Part shown: positions 1 through 11,995 of the stretch, piece after piece | How positions within the stretch are numbered: position 1 is the stretch's first letter | Layout of the letters: each line of letters begins with the position of its first letter | Assembly: GCA_003344405.1 (NCBI GenBank) | Contig: NOWV01000053.1 | Coordinates: 62,001 to 126,000, forward strand | Length of the DNA: 64,000 bases | Source: Trichoplax sp. H2 | Lineage: Eukaryota > Placozoa > Uniplacotomia > Trichoplacea | Direction of reading: 5' to 3' | The notes under the pieces: generated by a model | Database searches by the model: none | What the model saw: the letters and a program-made list of their open reading frames with translations, nothing else | What the model was told of the DNA's origin: nothing | Translations under genes and position numbers: made by a program

Positions 1-347
1 GCCGGTAGTAGAGAGAGAGAGCTGGTAGCTTATAGCTTGACTTACTAGTAAATTATAAATTGTAATTTAGTAGGATTGCAGCATGAATGCATTTATCAAG
101 ATTTGATCAAGCCTATCGTTTCATATATGGGAATTGATGGAGCTTGAGCAATGACTGCAGGTTACTAGGTGTACAGAAAGAAACAAGGTTATTCATTTGC
201 GGAGATTGTACTCTTGGATTTTGGACACCAATTAGAGTAAACATTCTTGCATCAACGTATCTAAAGCAGCATCTAGAGAAAAATTTGTAAGCTAGAGACA
301 ATCTTCCTTGAAAGACTCTGCCAATAAGCATACAAGTAATCTAAAAG
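1..347. other. Upstream flank of TASP1, no gene seen
   Basis: No coding exon is recognised. A short GA dinucleotide run lies at about 10-21. A 72-codon reading frame on the minus strand at 113-331 has no recognisable motif and is probably chance. The stretch presumably holds the promoter and 5' untranslated region of the gene starting at 348, but no clear TATA box or initiator was identified. Confidence 0.4.
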
Positions 348-3300
348 ATGGCAGCAGTAAGTAAAGTCCTATTCTACAGATTTTAACGATGTACTGTATT
401 AGGTTGATAGATTTGTCTTAGCTTCATTCTGCAAATATCGTGGACTTCAGCAGCAGTAGCTGTACGTAGCAATGTTTCGCTTTATTAACTCTTTCATCCA
501 CTGTGATACGTCTAGAATGCATTAGATATAAATGACTCACACGGGGTGGATTATCAAGGATTTGTTGCGCTTCATTTAGGTAAAGTAAACATTATTTTCT
601 AAACAGGATAAGATACTAACTTTATTTCTGCGCTTGCACTGATAATATTGTCAACTAATTATACAGTACAGTAATTTTATTTCATCATCCAATACGCGTC
701 TATTGCATTACAATGTCAATAGCAATATTGTGCTTGCGCTTATTCAAGTAGGCATGGGATATCCATGTGTACTTGTTAATTATCATACGAATATCTGTAA
801 AATAGTATCAAAATTTACGGTTCTTTACAGTACCATGAATAAACGAGCTACTTTTAATCATTTTTAATGGCGAAATACATTCATCAATTAATAAAATAGC
901 TGCTTTATCATGTACAGGCGCTGGCAAACACCAAACTAGCTTAAGGCCGATTTACAAGCGAATTAGTCAGGAAGCTTGCTCAAAGGTGTTTACAATAGCA
1001 TGCAACGATATTGTGTATACTCTGTAGCATCACATTGCATTAGGAAAAACGATGCTAAAGTCACTTACCAATGATCATTGTGCTATATTGATATGCAGGC
1101 TTTAAGCACGTTAAGTGCTGAAAAATCAGTAACAAAGGCAGTCACAGAGGCTATGGTATCGTTAGAGGTGAGACTTCTGCTTGATCAATCTTCTTGTAAC
1201 ATGATGATGTAATTAGCACCTCGCTGGAAGGATAGCAGACTTAACATTTCCACAAGTTGTAACTGTTAAATATGCAAATGTTCATAAAAAAATATCCGTA
1301 ATAGAAATAGCCTCACCTCGAGTAATTAGTATCTATCTGTTACAGACATGTGGTGTTGTTAATGCAGGAGTGGGATCAGCATTGAACTCTGATGGTGCTG
1401 TTCAGTGCGATGCTAGCATCATGGACGGCCAGAGTTTGGCATTTGGAGCTGTCGGTTGTGTATCTGGTAATGTGCGGAGATCTGAGTATAAATTCTTTGC
1501 AGTTAATGTCTCATAGTAAAGATCAGATTCTAATATAAGCTTCAAATTTGCATTGTCATTCAAGAAGTCTTAGCAAATTGAGGTCTATTAACATATGTAG
1601 AGACGCATTTTATATTAAGCCTTAACTGTTAGCTTAATCGTTTTTATTAGTTTTATGTATGCTAATTAAATATTATTCCGCTTGTCTCATACCGTACAAA
1701 GGGATTCCAAATCCTACTCAAGTTGCCTTTGAAATTCTTCGTAACAGTAATAATCGCCATAGACTAGGGTTGATATCACCCCTGTAAGTGCATCTATCTT
1801 AGCATATCACTTGGAAATATTCTTAGTATGACTACTTCACCATTATGATAATCTTATGCAATAAATAGTCTTTTAACAGGTGACGGAGCTAGAGATTTCG
1901 CAATTAAGAATGGTATCCACAGCGCTCCTCCGGAATCATTGATTAGCGGTAGCTTTATTTATGGATAAATTAGCGCTGTCTTCAATGGTAGTACGCTTAT
2001 GACCAGTATACAAGTATATCTGTATGCCTAGGGCTTCTCTTGACATCACTGTAATCATCACATGGATTATTTGTACGCTATAAAATCAAATCGTTCATAT
2101 TAGGATAGGGCAGTCGTATAGTATCAAATATAGACCATGCACTGTATTGGTGATACTGCAAGATTTCCAAGTGTCGCTCTACGTATGGTATTTACACTAT
2201 AGTTGATCATCGATCTTCCCAATTTAAGACGATTAGTGTGATACGTTAATTTAAACTACGAAACTATCTTACTATGAGTGTTAATGATATACCCAGTACT
2301 TTCACGATACAGTGTATGAACACATAAAGAATCAGCAGCAGTGCTTCATTCATTTTTATACTTGTACTATTCGCAGATTGTACATAGTATCCAAAGGCTT
2401 CTTATAACTGCTATAAAATTTAATTAATTATAGTGTTTTCTCAGTACTGCCGTATCGTTGTACTGAAAATGTCATGCCCTTATAATTCCTTCTACCTTTT
2501 TCCGTCGTTTAGATAAGGCTCTGAAAAAATATTTTAAAATTAAGGAAATGGTTGCTTCGCTCAAAAGCGCAACTACAGTTAACGAAAGTATAGGATGTTC
2601 GGTAAGGGTTGCTACACTGGCTGCCAAATAGGTATGCTAAGCCTACCATATACTAATTGTTAAGAGTAAATTGATTTATTATTTAATTTCTAGGACGATA
2701 TTCAAGATACAATCGGGGTTATCTGTGTTGATTCATCTGGGCAAATTGCTGTAGCAGCCTCTAGTGGAGGAAATCAATTTAAAATGCCTGGCCGAATTGG
2801 ACAAGTAATCTGTTCTGCTTGGCGTGTATTAAAAGCATTTAATACAATTTTTTAACTCTATTTTCTGCTAATAGTTTCTACTTCGAAAGTACAACACTAT
2901 TTATTGGAAATACACATAACCATGTTCTTAGTCTATGATAAAGTAAAGTTGGCTATTTTATCGTGTAATGCTTATTTTAAAATCTTTAATCATTTCTAGT
3001 CTGCAATCTACGGTGCTGGATGTTGTGCTTATAACGGTCATGAAAGTCACGGCTGCAGTGTCGCTGCGACTACAACAGGTATCACTAACTATAACTGAAT
3101 TATTCAACGTGAATATAGCAGTCCGTTTAGCGAGACTTTAATGTGATTATTCCTATCTGTTTAGGTGTTGGAGAGCAGATTATCAGGACAAACCTGGCCA
3201 AACAACTTTGTGACGAAATTCTAAATCAGTAAGACAAGCGACACCGTTACCCTTACTTTATTTATAATTGCAGTTTCAGGCGGTCGTTTCAAAGAGAATG

Positions 3301-3928
3301 ATGGCCCTTAATCGTGTATTATTTAATATTTACATGCTTTGATTAATATTTGTAGACAAGACTTGCATGGAGCATTAGAGAAAACATTTATAGAAACCTT
3401 TCTACGTCAGTCTAGTCATTTAAGTTCAATTTTCTATTCTTTGCAATTTATAAATTAACTCTTACATCCGTAATACTGTTATACTATCAATTAGAGGCAC
3501 CGGCGTTAGCATGCTACGAAAGAAAGCTAGCTGGAGCGTTATCACTTATATACTATCCTAATAGTAATATAGGTATTAAAATATCAGCTAATTGTTTGAT
3601 AAAATTTATACTTGTAGCACAACTGCATCGATATAGTGTGAAATATTAGTAATGGTAAATATATCTTGCCAGGATCATTATCATGGGCCTTTAATACAGC
3701 AGACATGATTGTTGCCTATCAATCTACTCAACATAATAAAATGCATGTACGTTCATCGTTTACTATTTGGTAGATATCTGCTTGAACGTTTGTACTACAA
3801 TTCCAACATATTGATCCTATAAACTATCTAACATATGCGTTTCTAATTTTTAGTATCGCTTATCAACTCACTTGGATTCAGTGAAGACTAAAAGTCCGAC
3901 AATCCAAGGTGTTTCTTTTCGACTCTAG
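348..3928 (+). CDS. TASP1: Taspase 1 (threonine aspartase), 15 exons, one phase break
   Basis: Ntn-hydrolase of the asparaginase-2 family; in animals taspase 1 cleaves MLL-type and TFIIA substrates in the nucleus. Exons: 348-356, 516-579, 918-985, 1099-1167, 1346-1466, 1702-1783, 1880-1948, 2513-2601, 2694-2804, 3000-3078, 3165-3228, 3356-3405, 3495-3572, 3673-3746, 3854-3928. Seen motifs: [12 protein letters not shown] near the N-terminus, [26 protein letters not shown], then QDTIGV, where the Thr of the Asp-Thr autocleavage pair is the expected nucleophile (about residue 196), followed by [17 protein letters not shown]. The end carries [16 protein letters not shown]. The first exon codes only three residues but its phase fits. 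About 366 residues against 420 in human. All junctions keep phase except 1783/1880, where one base is in excess. The family call is secure; whether the allele is intact is not. Confidence 0.88.
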
Positions 3929-4786
3929 CCTCGGCTGACTCATTTGATGTCATTTAAACATAGGAATATTTATGAAGAAGTATTGCCCCCAAATTTTTTG
4001 ACGTGCTAATAGAATTATCGCGTCAAAGCAATAGCAAGTTATTTATGTACGTACTTGCATAGACCTGACAGCCTTGAAACTTATAATAGACTGCAATAAT
4101 TTGTAATATATAGAGCATAATTAAATTTCCGAGTTGAAGTAACAAGTTAATAGTAATTATAAATTTTGCAATATTGATTACCAATTTTGAGCAGATAATA
4201 AACTATTTCAGGCGTAGTCAATACGACCTGTTTTTATTATAAGAAAGAAGCTAATTAATACTTCTGTATTATATTCACTCAGCCCAAATGTGTATCATGT
4301 AAATAAAGTGGACTATTTTGTTCCAGTTACAAAATGGAATGTTGACATTATGAGTAAAAGCAACAACATGAGTGGGTTTCAATTTTTATACACTTTATAC
4401 AGTAAGATTATTTTTATGGACATTGCAAACTAGCTCACCTGAGTTGGCATTTGGATACAATGATAAATAAGTCTGCATGCAGTCACATACAACAAGTTGA
4501 AATTAAAACCTTTACATCAAGAACTCTGTAAAATGCTGGTTGTTTACAAAATTGACGAGTTGTATAACGACAACATGCTCTTCAATCAAGTAAAACTCCG
4601 CTGAAGTGACTACAAGTATCTCATTAAGATTCACTCATTTCCATTAGGTAGCCGGAACTGTCTGTTCTCTGTTTTAGCTATAGAATTTAAGGCACTGAAA
4701 TATTATCCTGGCAATGAATCTATATTTGCATTCTTTAGAACTCATTTATCGCTTGGTAAACTTGCGGGTAGAACAGCAAATCTGTT
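3929..4786. other. Spacer between convergent TASP1 and GON7-like gene
   Basis: AT-rich sequence of about 0.86 kb between two convergent genes. No exon-like stretch, repeat or RNA gene was recognised. It should contain both 3' untranslated regions and polyadenylation sites. Confidence 0.4.
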
Positions 4787-5432
4787 TTATCCTGTTTTGA
4801 CTTTCTTAGAATTTGGTTCTTGATCGCTACTATCGTCATCGTCATCGTCATCATCATCTTCATCTTGTTGCTGATCATCTGAATAGATTAAGGACTTTTG
4901 ATTAGTATTGTACTATGTTGATAACTCGCGTCCTAAGAAATACCCAGCTAAGTCTTTGTTACTAGAGGATAATTCTTTCCTACAAGATGACTAACAGTCA
5001 TTTTTTGAACAAGATACGCATGCATTTATTATTGGAGATGATTTTTGATGAAAACAAGCGAGTATGCTAATCATCCATCAGGAAATGATATAGTGAGATT
5101 CGCTTGCTACGACCTATACACTATGATGCAATACTAGAATCCTATGCAATCTAGTACAATGTACATGATGGAAACTACAATAAGAGATTTACAGTAAGTG
5201 CAAATCGCTATCATTATTTATTTCTATTCTACTTTGATGCACCTGGATCATTCGCCATGACACCGCTAGCTTGATCAGCAATAACTTTATTTATATCACT
5301 GCCAAAGTCGTGGCGTAAAGTCTGCAAAGACTGAACTACGGATGATATCTTGCCATCAAGCTGGTATGCATAATGACGAGTGTAATCCTGATCTTCAATT
5401 TGTAGCACCGCTGTCATCGATTTGGATGCCAT
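4787..5432 (-). CDS. GON7: GON7-like KEOPS/EKC subunit, two exons
   Basis: Exons on the minus strand: 5432-5243 and 4878-4787, joined in phase 1 (codon GAT across the junction), giving about 93 residues; human GON7 has 100. The first exon begins MASKSMTAVLQIED and contains an amphipathic part, LDGKISSVVQSLQTLRHD. The second is a long Asp/Glu run followed by a basic tail, EPNSKKVKTG. This order (short conserved helix, acidic run, then a Ser-Lys-Lys/Arg-x-Lys-Thr end) matches metazoan GON7, which binds the OSGEP-LAGE3 side of the complex that makes t6A in tRNA. An in-frame TTG lies upstream, but the ATG at 5432 is the natural start. The call rests on architecture and tail similarity because the family is short and diverges quickly. 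Confidence 0.6.
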
Positions 5433-6504
5433 TTTCAACTTCTTTCCTTTAAGTCAGCTGAAGTCTGCAACAACGTCGTTGGACGTAGCTGGCTTAGCCC
5501 AGCAGAATAGTCTCATACAGGCCAGTAGAGTGTATAGTACAATATGCAGTGCCGTACGATCGCATGTACAGTACTGTGCATCAAGTCTTTCTGTATACAG
5601 TATTTGCTTATTCGGATTTACGGTATGTACTGTACAGTATATACCGTACAGTACAGTATATTGTATACTTATGTACTGTACTGTACTTAGATTGTCAAGT
5701 TACAGTACAGTACTTCTATTATTGCTACCATTACTAGTACTGTACTGTACACTTTCCTTACAGTACATTCCATGGTCCACTTGGCACAGTACTGTACACT
5801 GTACACTGTACACTGTAATGTACAGATCTTGATGGTCTGGTCCGGAGAATAGAATTGGAAGATGGCCGACTACAGGGTACTCAATCTTACCTTACTAAAA
5901 CTTTAGGTAAGATAGAGTCCTTGATAGTTTGCTTTGCGTTGTTTTGACCAGTATTACCAGTTAACCGCTCACCAATGACTATTTCCACACTGGTCTTTTT
6001 CTCGATGCTTTTTAAACTGTCTGTAGAGAGTGCCAGGGACAACTCGACGGACTATAGTTAGCCAGTCCAAAATTACAGAGCGATTTTGTTGCAATAGGCC
6101 CCTTTTTAGGACTGGCTGAAAGAGTTTGTTTACACAGCTCCTATTGTGGATGATAGTGTGTACATGATACATGAGTTTGGTCTGTACAACAGTACTGGAA
6201 ACTGTAAGCACAGTAGTCGATAGACTGTGATAGCGGCAAATTTCAACGGACGCTTGTTGATAGACTGTCGGATAGACAGTATACGAGTAGACTGTAAGCT
6301 AGGCAAATTGCTCGTTGGCGTAGATGGAATTAAAGCTTTGGAGAGGCAAGACCCACTTGACCTGAATGAATTGCAAACTTTCCAATTTAACCCCCCATCC
6401 CATTCGACGATCACAACGTTGACAGTAGTTGAATAACATCGTTGATTGCATTGTCCATTCGTCTTGATCATTATTAATTAATTAGTTTAATTGACTCGAA
6501 AATC
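5433..6504. promoter_or_regulatory. Bidirectional spacer between GON7-like and CNST-like genes
   Basis: About 1.07 kb separates two divergent starts (5432 on minus, 6505 on plus), so it probably holds both promoters. It includes the palindrome-rich block at 5527-5825. Reading frames at 5422-5832 and 6130-6471 are low-complexity or anonymous and are not supported as genes. Confidence 0.4.
5527..5825. repeat. Cluster of TACTGTA/TACAGTA palindromic words
   Basis: Dozens of overlapping copies of TACTGTAC and its reverse complement GTACAGTA occur within 300 bases, including inverted pairs such as ACTGTACAGT and an array of ACTGTACACTGTACACTGT near the right end. There is no fixed period, so it is a word-rich block rather than a classical tandem repeat. 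The same word recurs at 61490-61515 and 61850-61980 and, more sparsely, across the window. Confidence 0.75.
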
Positions 6505-9500
6505 ATGGCTGATAAATCACCTTCCCAATCTATTGTAAATTCTCCCAACGACGATCGCCCTATTGGCGTAGATAATACTACCAATAATAATGATCATATC
6601 GATCACCATAGCCAATTGACTAACGGCGAAAATTCTCCTCAAGATAACATGGCTGAGGGTGTGGATAAGGAAGTTCAATCGGTTCAGTCGGCAATGCTGC
6701 TATTAGATGAGATTAGTCAAGATCATTCCGATGTAGAAGAAAGCAACACATTGCAAGATCAACCTCAGACTAACCAATCGCATCAAGATTTACAAAATGG
6801 ATCACAAGATCATGATGGAACGTTGAAAAAAGAAGAAAACCAGCCTATTCATGATGATGATCAAATCAATTTGGATCAAGCCAGTCAATTGAGGGCGGAA
6901 GAGAGAGAAGAATTATTCCAAAAAGGCACAAGGTAACCGTATCTTTCTCATCATGGCATAGACGCGTAGTTTATAGTTCTAGAAACAACGGGGTATCTGG
7001 AGTAAAACCAACATTGGTAAAAGTGGAAGCATTAAAATTGATGGCTAAATGATTTACTCTATGCCGCGCCAGTCTTCTTCAGCAGTTAAGAGTCAAAATC
7101 GATGACTCTAACACATTTAGTCGATTCGCACTGTAACAATAAAGTAGCTTGGATATCGATAACGATAGCGATAAATGACATTTCATGCTTTTGGGGGCGT
7201 AGTAAAGATTGTCGAGTAGAACTTGACTGCAGTAAAACAATGCTGGCAACGCTTAATTATTGTTGATGTTGAGTTAACTGCCTGAATAGTAGATTCAAGT
7301 TACTGGATATGATCGTGAATTACTGTAGAATCATTCCTTTTCAAGATGCCCTTTTCACCGGCCTCTTTTACCATACTGAATTAAGCCTCGTATAGCCCAC
7401 AGTAAAACAATATACCGTCGTTCTGCTGTAGTTTGATCGCGCCTGTCTGTGATCTTGCATTTTTTGAACTCTTTTAAAATGTTCATTTGTACCGAAATGC
7501 TAGACATCGCTTTGCTGAATAATTAATCAATGCTATACTCAGTCAAGCAATTGCCCAAGTTATTGTAATTCATCCTCGGCATCTGCCCAATTTTAACTAC
7601 AGACTAATCATCACCCATACGAGTATCGAGCAATTTGGTCTAATATACAAACTATATCACGTACTCGCATAATGATATCGGAACAAAATTTGACCTTAAT
7701 GCTACGTGAACTCCATATTAGAAACAGAGATATTTCCCTTTAGTAGCCCTGATAAACCACACGATACATTTTAAATTGTGCATGGATAGAGAAATGTAAT
7801 TATTTACCAATATGGCTTTGATTAAGTAAATGGCGAAGAGGTGGATATTCAAACGAACTTTGATCATTTTTACTTTATGTCAATACTGCTTGAGCTTTAA
7901 TAAATAATGAGCTCATAGTGCGGTTAGTTGACCAACTATTTTATTATTCACACAAAACGAATAGTCCACAGCACAACAATAACACGAGTCCTTTTCTTTT
8001 TTTATCCCCGGTTAGTAGTTGACAACAAGAAGAATGCCTGATTGCATTTTCGACAATTTGACTACCCTTAAAATTTTTCGTTTACAGTATATTATGTTTA
8101 ATTAAAAAGTGCATCGACGATATACAACCGATGATTGAGTTGAATCGTTACTTACTGTATACGAAATCTCGACTGAAGTCTTTCCAATTACTGCCTACTC
8201 CGCATTTAATGTAGTTATCACTTATGATATCAGTTATAATCATGAGTTTCTGTTATTGATGCTAAGTCTAGTACTGTATTTATACAGTAAGTCTATCAGA
8301 TGCTATCGACGGTTATAGTTATCTTCCTAAATTACGTTATAAAAACAAAAAGATATGAAATTTTGGACAATGCAGTATCAACAGAGTCTTACAATTTTAC
8401 CCAGTAATCACCATGAGCATATTGTTCATTTTTTCAACAATACTGAAAGACTTGCAGGAAAACATACGTCGTAAATCAATTTGTTTTGAAAGAATTCTTC
8501 ATAATAAACCAAATTTGATCTACGGTGAAATATTTAATCTTATAATGGGATCAAGTCATAGTATAACCCCGCTGCAGGTACTTCTAGTTTGATCGATTCC
8601 TCTCGAAAAACAATAGTCTTTTTCGAATGCTACCAAAGTTCGTAGCTAAATATGTCATATACGAGAATATTATACATATAGATCCCTCGCCCGTTCGACT
8701 TCACACTATACTATACTGTTACTTTTTACTTTACTGTACAATTTATCACCGATTCACCATTTCCCTAACTGAGCAAATTGGATGCACATAACGCTAACTC
8801 TCTTTTTATAGGGAATTTGAGCTTGTCGTACTAGTTGTTATATTATCTACCTTCCTTATAAAACCTAGTACAACTAAATTCACTTGAGATATTATCTTTC
8901 GCCTTTATTAAAAATCAATTCTAAACGTTTACATTAGAGAGACCCCTAAACACTGCTATCGTTATAGATTTAATGAATCTGTAGTTGAATAGCAGTCAAT
9001 GTTATATTGCCGGTAATAAATAATTCAATTTTTAATGCAGTATCGTTAGTATGGGATAGCTATTACTTACTGAATCCTAATTATTTTGAAAGTAAATAAA
9101 CACTATAAATTAGTATTTCTTATATTAAATGTACACGGAATGAATTAAATCAGCAGTTAATCATTTTTTTTCTATCTTCTTAATTATAATTTTGTGCGAG
9201 AAACGGGAAAGGCTTGATTATGGTGCTATTAAGTGTGCATTGCCCTAATAAAATCGTGCTTTCAACCTGCCGCCAACGATACACAAACAATTTTCTACTG
9301 TACTAATATATCAACGGAATACGTTATGTAAAGTGTAACGGAAACGTCCTAATAGTACTAGATATTGATAACGAATTAAATTTCCCTAGTAGTTCTCTTA
9401 TTACGTTTCCAACAATATTGCAAATTTAATTTTTCTCTTTATCTTTCATTACAGGTTCAAGGTAATTTTAAATTAATTTCAAAGAATTTGTAGATTTGTT

Positions 9501-11995
9501 GGCAATAGCCCTCCCGTACTTCAATATATGGGCATATGCGTATATATATACTCATATAAAGAGAAACGATAAGTACCTTTTGTGCACAAATTTATTTCTT
9601 AAAACAGCAGTTTTATTCTCACTATTTTGTGCTGACAAGTTGATATCGTATTACGGTAACTGCTTCACTTTTCTTAGTTAGGAAGCATAACTGTGTTTAC
9701 AATATATCGTACATCAATATACGATTTAAGATTTAAGATTAGTGCTACAGCATTAGCATTTAGTACCTCTATAGCGTATATGACCAAGTCAGCTTTACTG
9801 TATATACCACTTAAAACGGAGGCGATGGTTTAATGGATATTAATTTTAAAATAGGATTATACACTCTTAGTAATACTAGATATATTGAAGTCGATCGCCA
9901 AATTTAAAAGATCTAATTATTTCATTACACGATATCTTCACGTATACCCATTTATTACATTATTACAGGATAAAGGAAACAGCGATCTTGCTCTTAGATG
10001 TTTCATGGCATGTTTGAAAGGCATCAATAACAATAATGCGTTTTCTTTACTTCCGCAATGCTTACATAGCGTAAGTAATCATGAACTTTTGGCTTACACA
10101 TTTCAAAGTCACTCATTTTCAGCAGTTTCCTAGTATCGTTAATTGCAATATTTCTATAAAGCAATTTTCATCCTCTAGTAACCTAGCTTTTTGTAATGAA
10201 AAGCAATATAGTAGATATTGTTCTAGACGGTAACAATTCACGGTCTCTAATTCTTTTTATTTTTTTGCAACGCTTACTAGATTGCTACTATTTACTTTGA
10301 GCGAGAAAATTGTACGTAGCCAACAATATCCAGCATTCCTATCGTGATATTTATTAATAACAAAGTGACCCGTTGATTTTGTAACAGATGTATTACATGT
10401 AGCTTTTTTACGATTTATTTTAGTTGATAAAGCTGTGCAATTTATACAAGCAGAAAAGTTGTATTACGAAACTGCTCTAATCATGGATGTCAGTAATCAG
10501 GAAGTTACAGTCAAAAATGATGAAGGTATTTCTATCATTATTTTTTATAGCATATATAACGTATAGGTACTTGTAGAGGTGCATTTTCTATTCACTGGTG
10601 ACTGCGTTGACTTACTGTCGAAGAATTTGTTATACTAACCATGGTTATTCGATTGCATAGATCTTATATACTTAGACATATTGTACCATTTTGATTACTA
10701 AATTATACTTTTTCCTTAAATGTATTTTATAATTTTAATATTATCATCATCTTGTTTCTGACAGGAGCCAACACACTAAAAGAACTTTTAGAATTGCAGG
10801 TGTGTTTCATACTCGTACGACCGTAAAGTAGTCTTTAACGATATTCTATATAGTTGCTTTATAAATATCTACCCCTCATCTTAGGAGAATGAAGATGATG
10901 AACATAAAACCAATCCTTTAGCTGCAAGGGCTGTAGAATTTACTACGTTAGCGTCCATGTGTTTGCAAAATAACAAGTAAGACGTTTAAAATCACTCAAT
11001 TGTTGTTTTTGCACACTGTTTCGTTACGATTGTATGCTTTTAATATGAAATTGTGAATGATGGTTGTAAAATTTAAATTGAAAAATATTCACTGAATCAT
11101 AATTTTTACTCTGTTCTGTGCCTTAACATTTGCTCACTTTTTATTGCATTTATCCAGTCCTCATCTAGCCCTTGAATATTGCGGCAAGGTGAGCATTAAA
11201 CATATCTTTCATGAAATATATACAGCTTAGGATGAATAATTTAATTAATATCTTGGGTATTTCATTTAATTTAATATTAATTCTAATCTGCAGGCAACTA
11301 AGATTCGACAATCAATTTACGGAGAATCTCATGACATAACTAAGAAAACGCTGGAATATTTTACATGCATTTATGCAAGCGTAGGGAAAAAGCAATATTC
11401 TGGTAAGTTGGTTTCCTGTACACTCATATAACTTACTATGCGGTAACATCAAGCAATATCGGTATGCCCATTTTGATATCCTTAATTAACTGATCTCGTT
11501 TTGTAGATGCCCTGTCCAAATATAAAGAAGCCAAAGATAAAAAAGAACCCGAAGATGATGAAGCTACTGCAGGTGGCAATCGATTAAGGAAACGAAGTGC
11601 TAAGCATCAGAAACAAGAAACTGACGATGCACTTGAGAATGAATTAAAAGATGATGAATACGAAGGTAGCCATCTTTTAATATACAGAGATGAACGAATA
11701 CAATAGATAAATGCTCTTTTACTCTACATGTAATAATACTAATAGTGACTATACTTGTAGTTATCTATTTCATGACGTCTGACATTATTCAATGTTATTA
11801 GATGACCGAGGACCTTCGTGTTTCTTGATTATGGCTGTTATACTGATCATATTGGTGCTGGCAATCCTCGTTGTGGCCGTATGGTGTAACGTAACTCAAT
11901 CACTAACCTGTCCATCGCATAATCATATCTGGACCAGAGTAAAGTACTTATACTATAACTACAAGCAACAATGGACCAATCAACAGTATATTTAG
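6505..11995 (+). CDS. CNST: Consortin-like single-pass membrane protein, 11 exons
   Basis: Exons: 6505-6932, 9455-9461 (7 nt), 9969-10070, 10281-10311, 10424-10525, 10765-10799, 10885-10976, 11158-11188, 11294-11402, 11507-11665, 11802-11995. All junctions keep phase and give about 429 residues. Residues 1-135 are polar and rich in Asn, Gln, Asp and His (disordered). Next comes a TPR-like helical region with ALRCFMACLKG, FSLLPQCLHS and FDKAVQFIQAEKLYYE, words typical of consortin. A charged linker follows (about 310-365), then a hydrophobic span in the last exon (CFLIMAVILIILVLAILVVA) and a short Tyr-rich tail. Vertebrate consortin sorts connexins at the trans-Golgi network with its C-terminus in the lumen or outside. 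The first intron is 2.5 kb, the longest in the gene. Family assignment is good; function here is unknown. Confidence 0.8.
9455..9461 (+). other. CNST: 7-nt microexon of the CNST-like gene
   Basis: The 428-nt first exon ends in phase 2 and the exon at 9969 starts in phase 0, so 1+3n bases are needed between them. The sequence TTACAG|GTTCAAG|GTAATT supplies exactly 7 bases between a consensus acceptor and donor. Including it reads ...QKGTR-F-K-DKGNSDLAL without a break, as expected for the helix entering the consortin core. No transcript evidence is available here. Confidence 0.65.

Noticed and set aside
5422-5832. Plus-strand reading frame of 136 codons
   Set aside because: It is made almost wholly of the TACTGTA palindrome block and codes low-complexity Tyr/Cys/Ser sequence; no splice or homology support.
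6130-6471. Overlapping frames on both strands (113 and 69 codons) before the CNST-like start
   Set aside because: Neither has a recognisable family, and both lie in the likely promoter/leader region.
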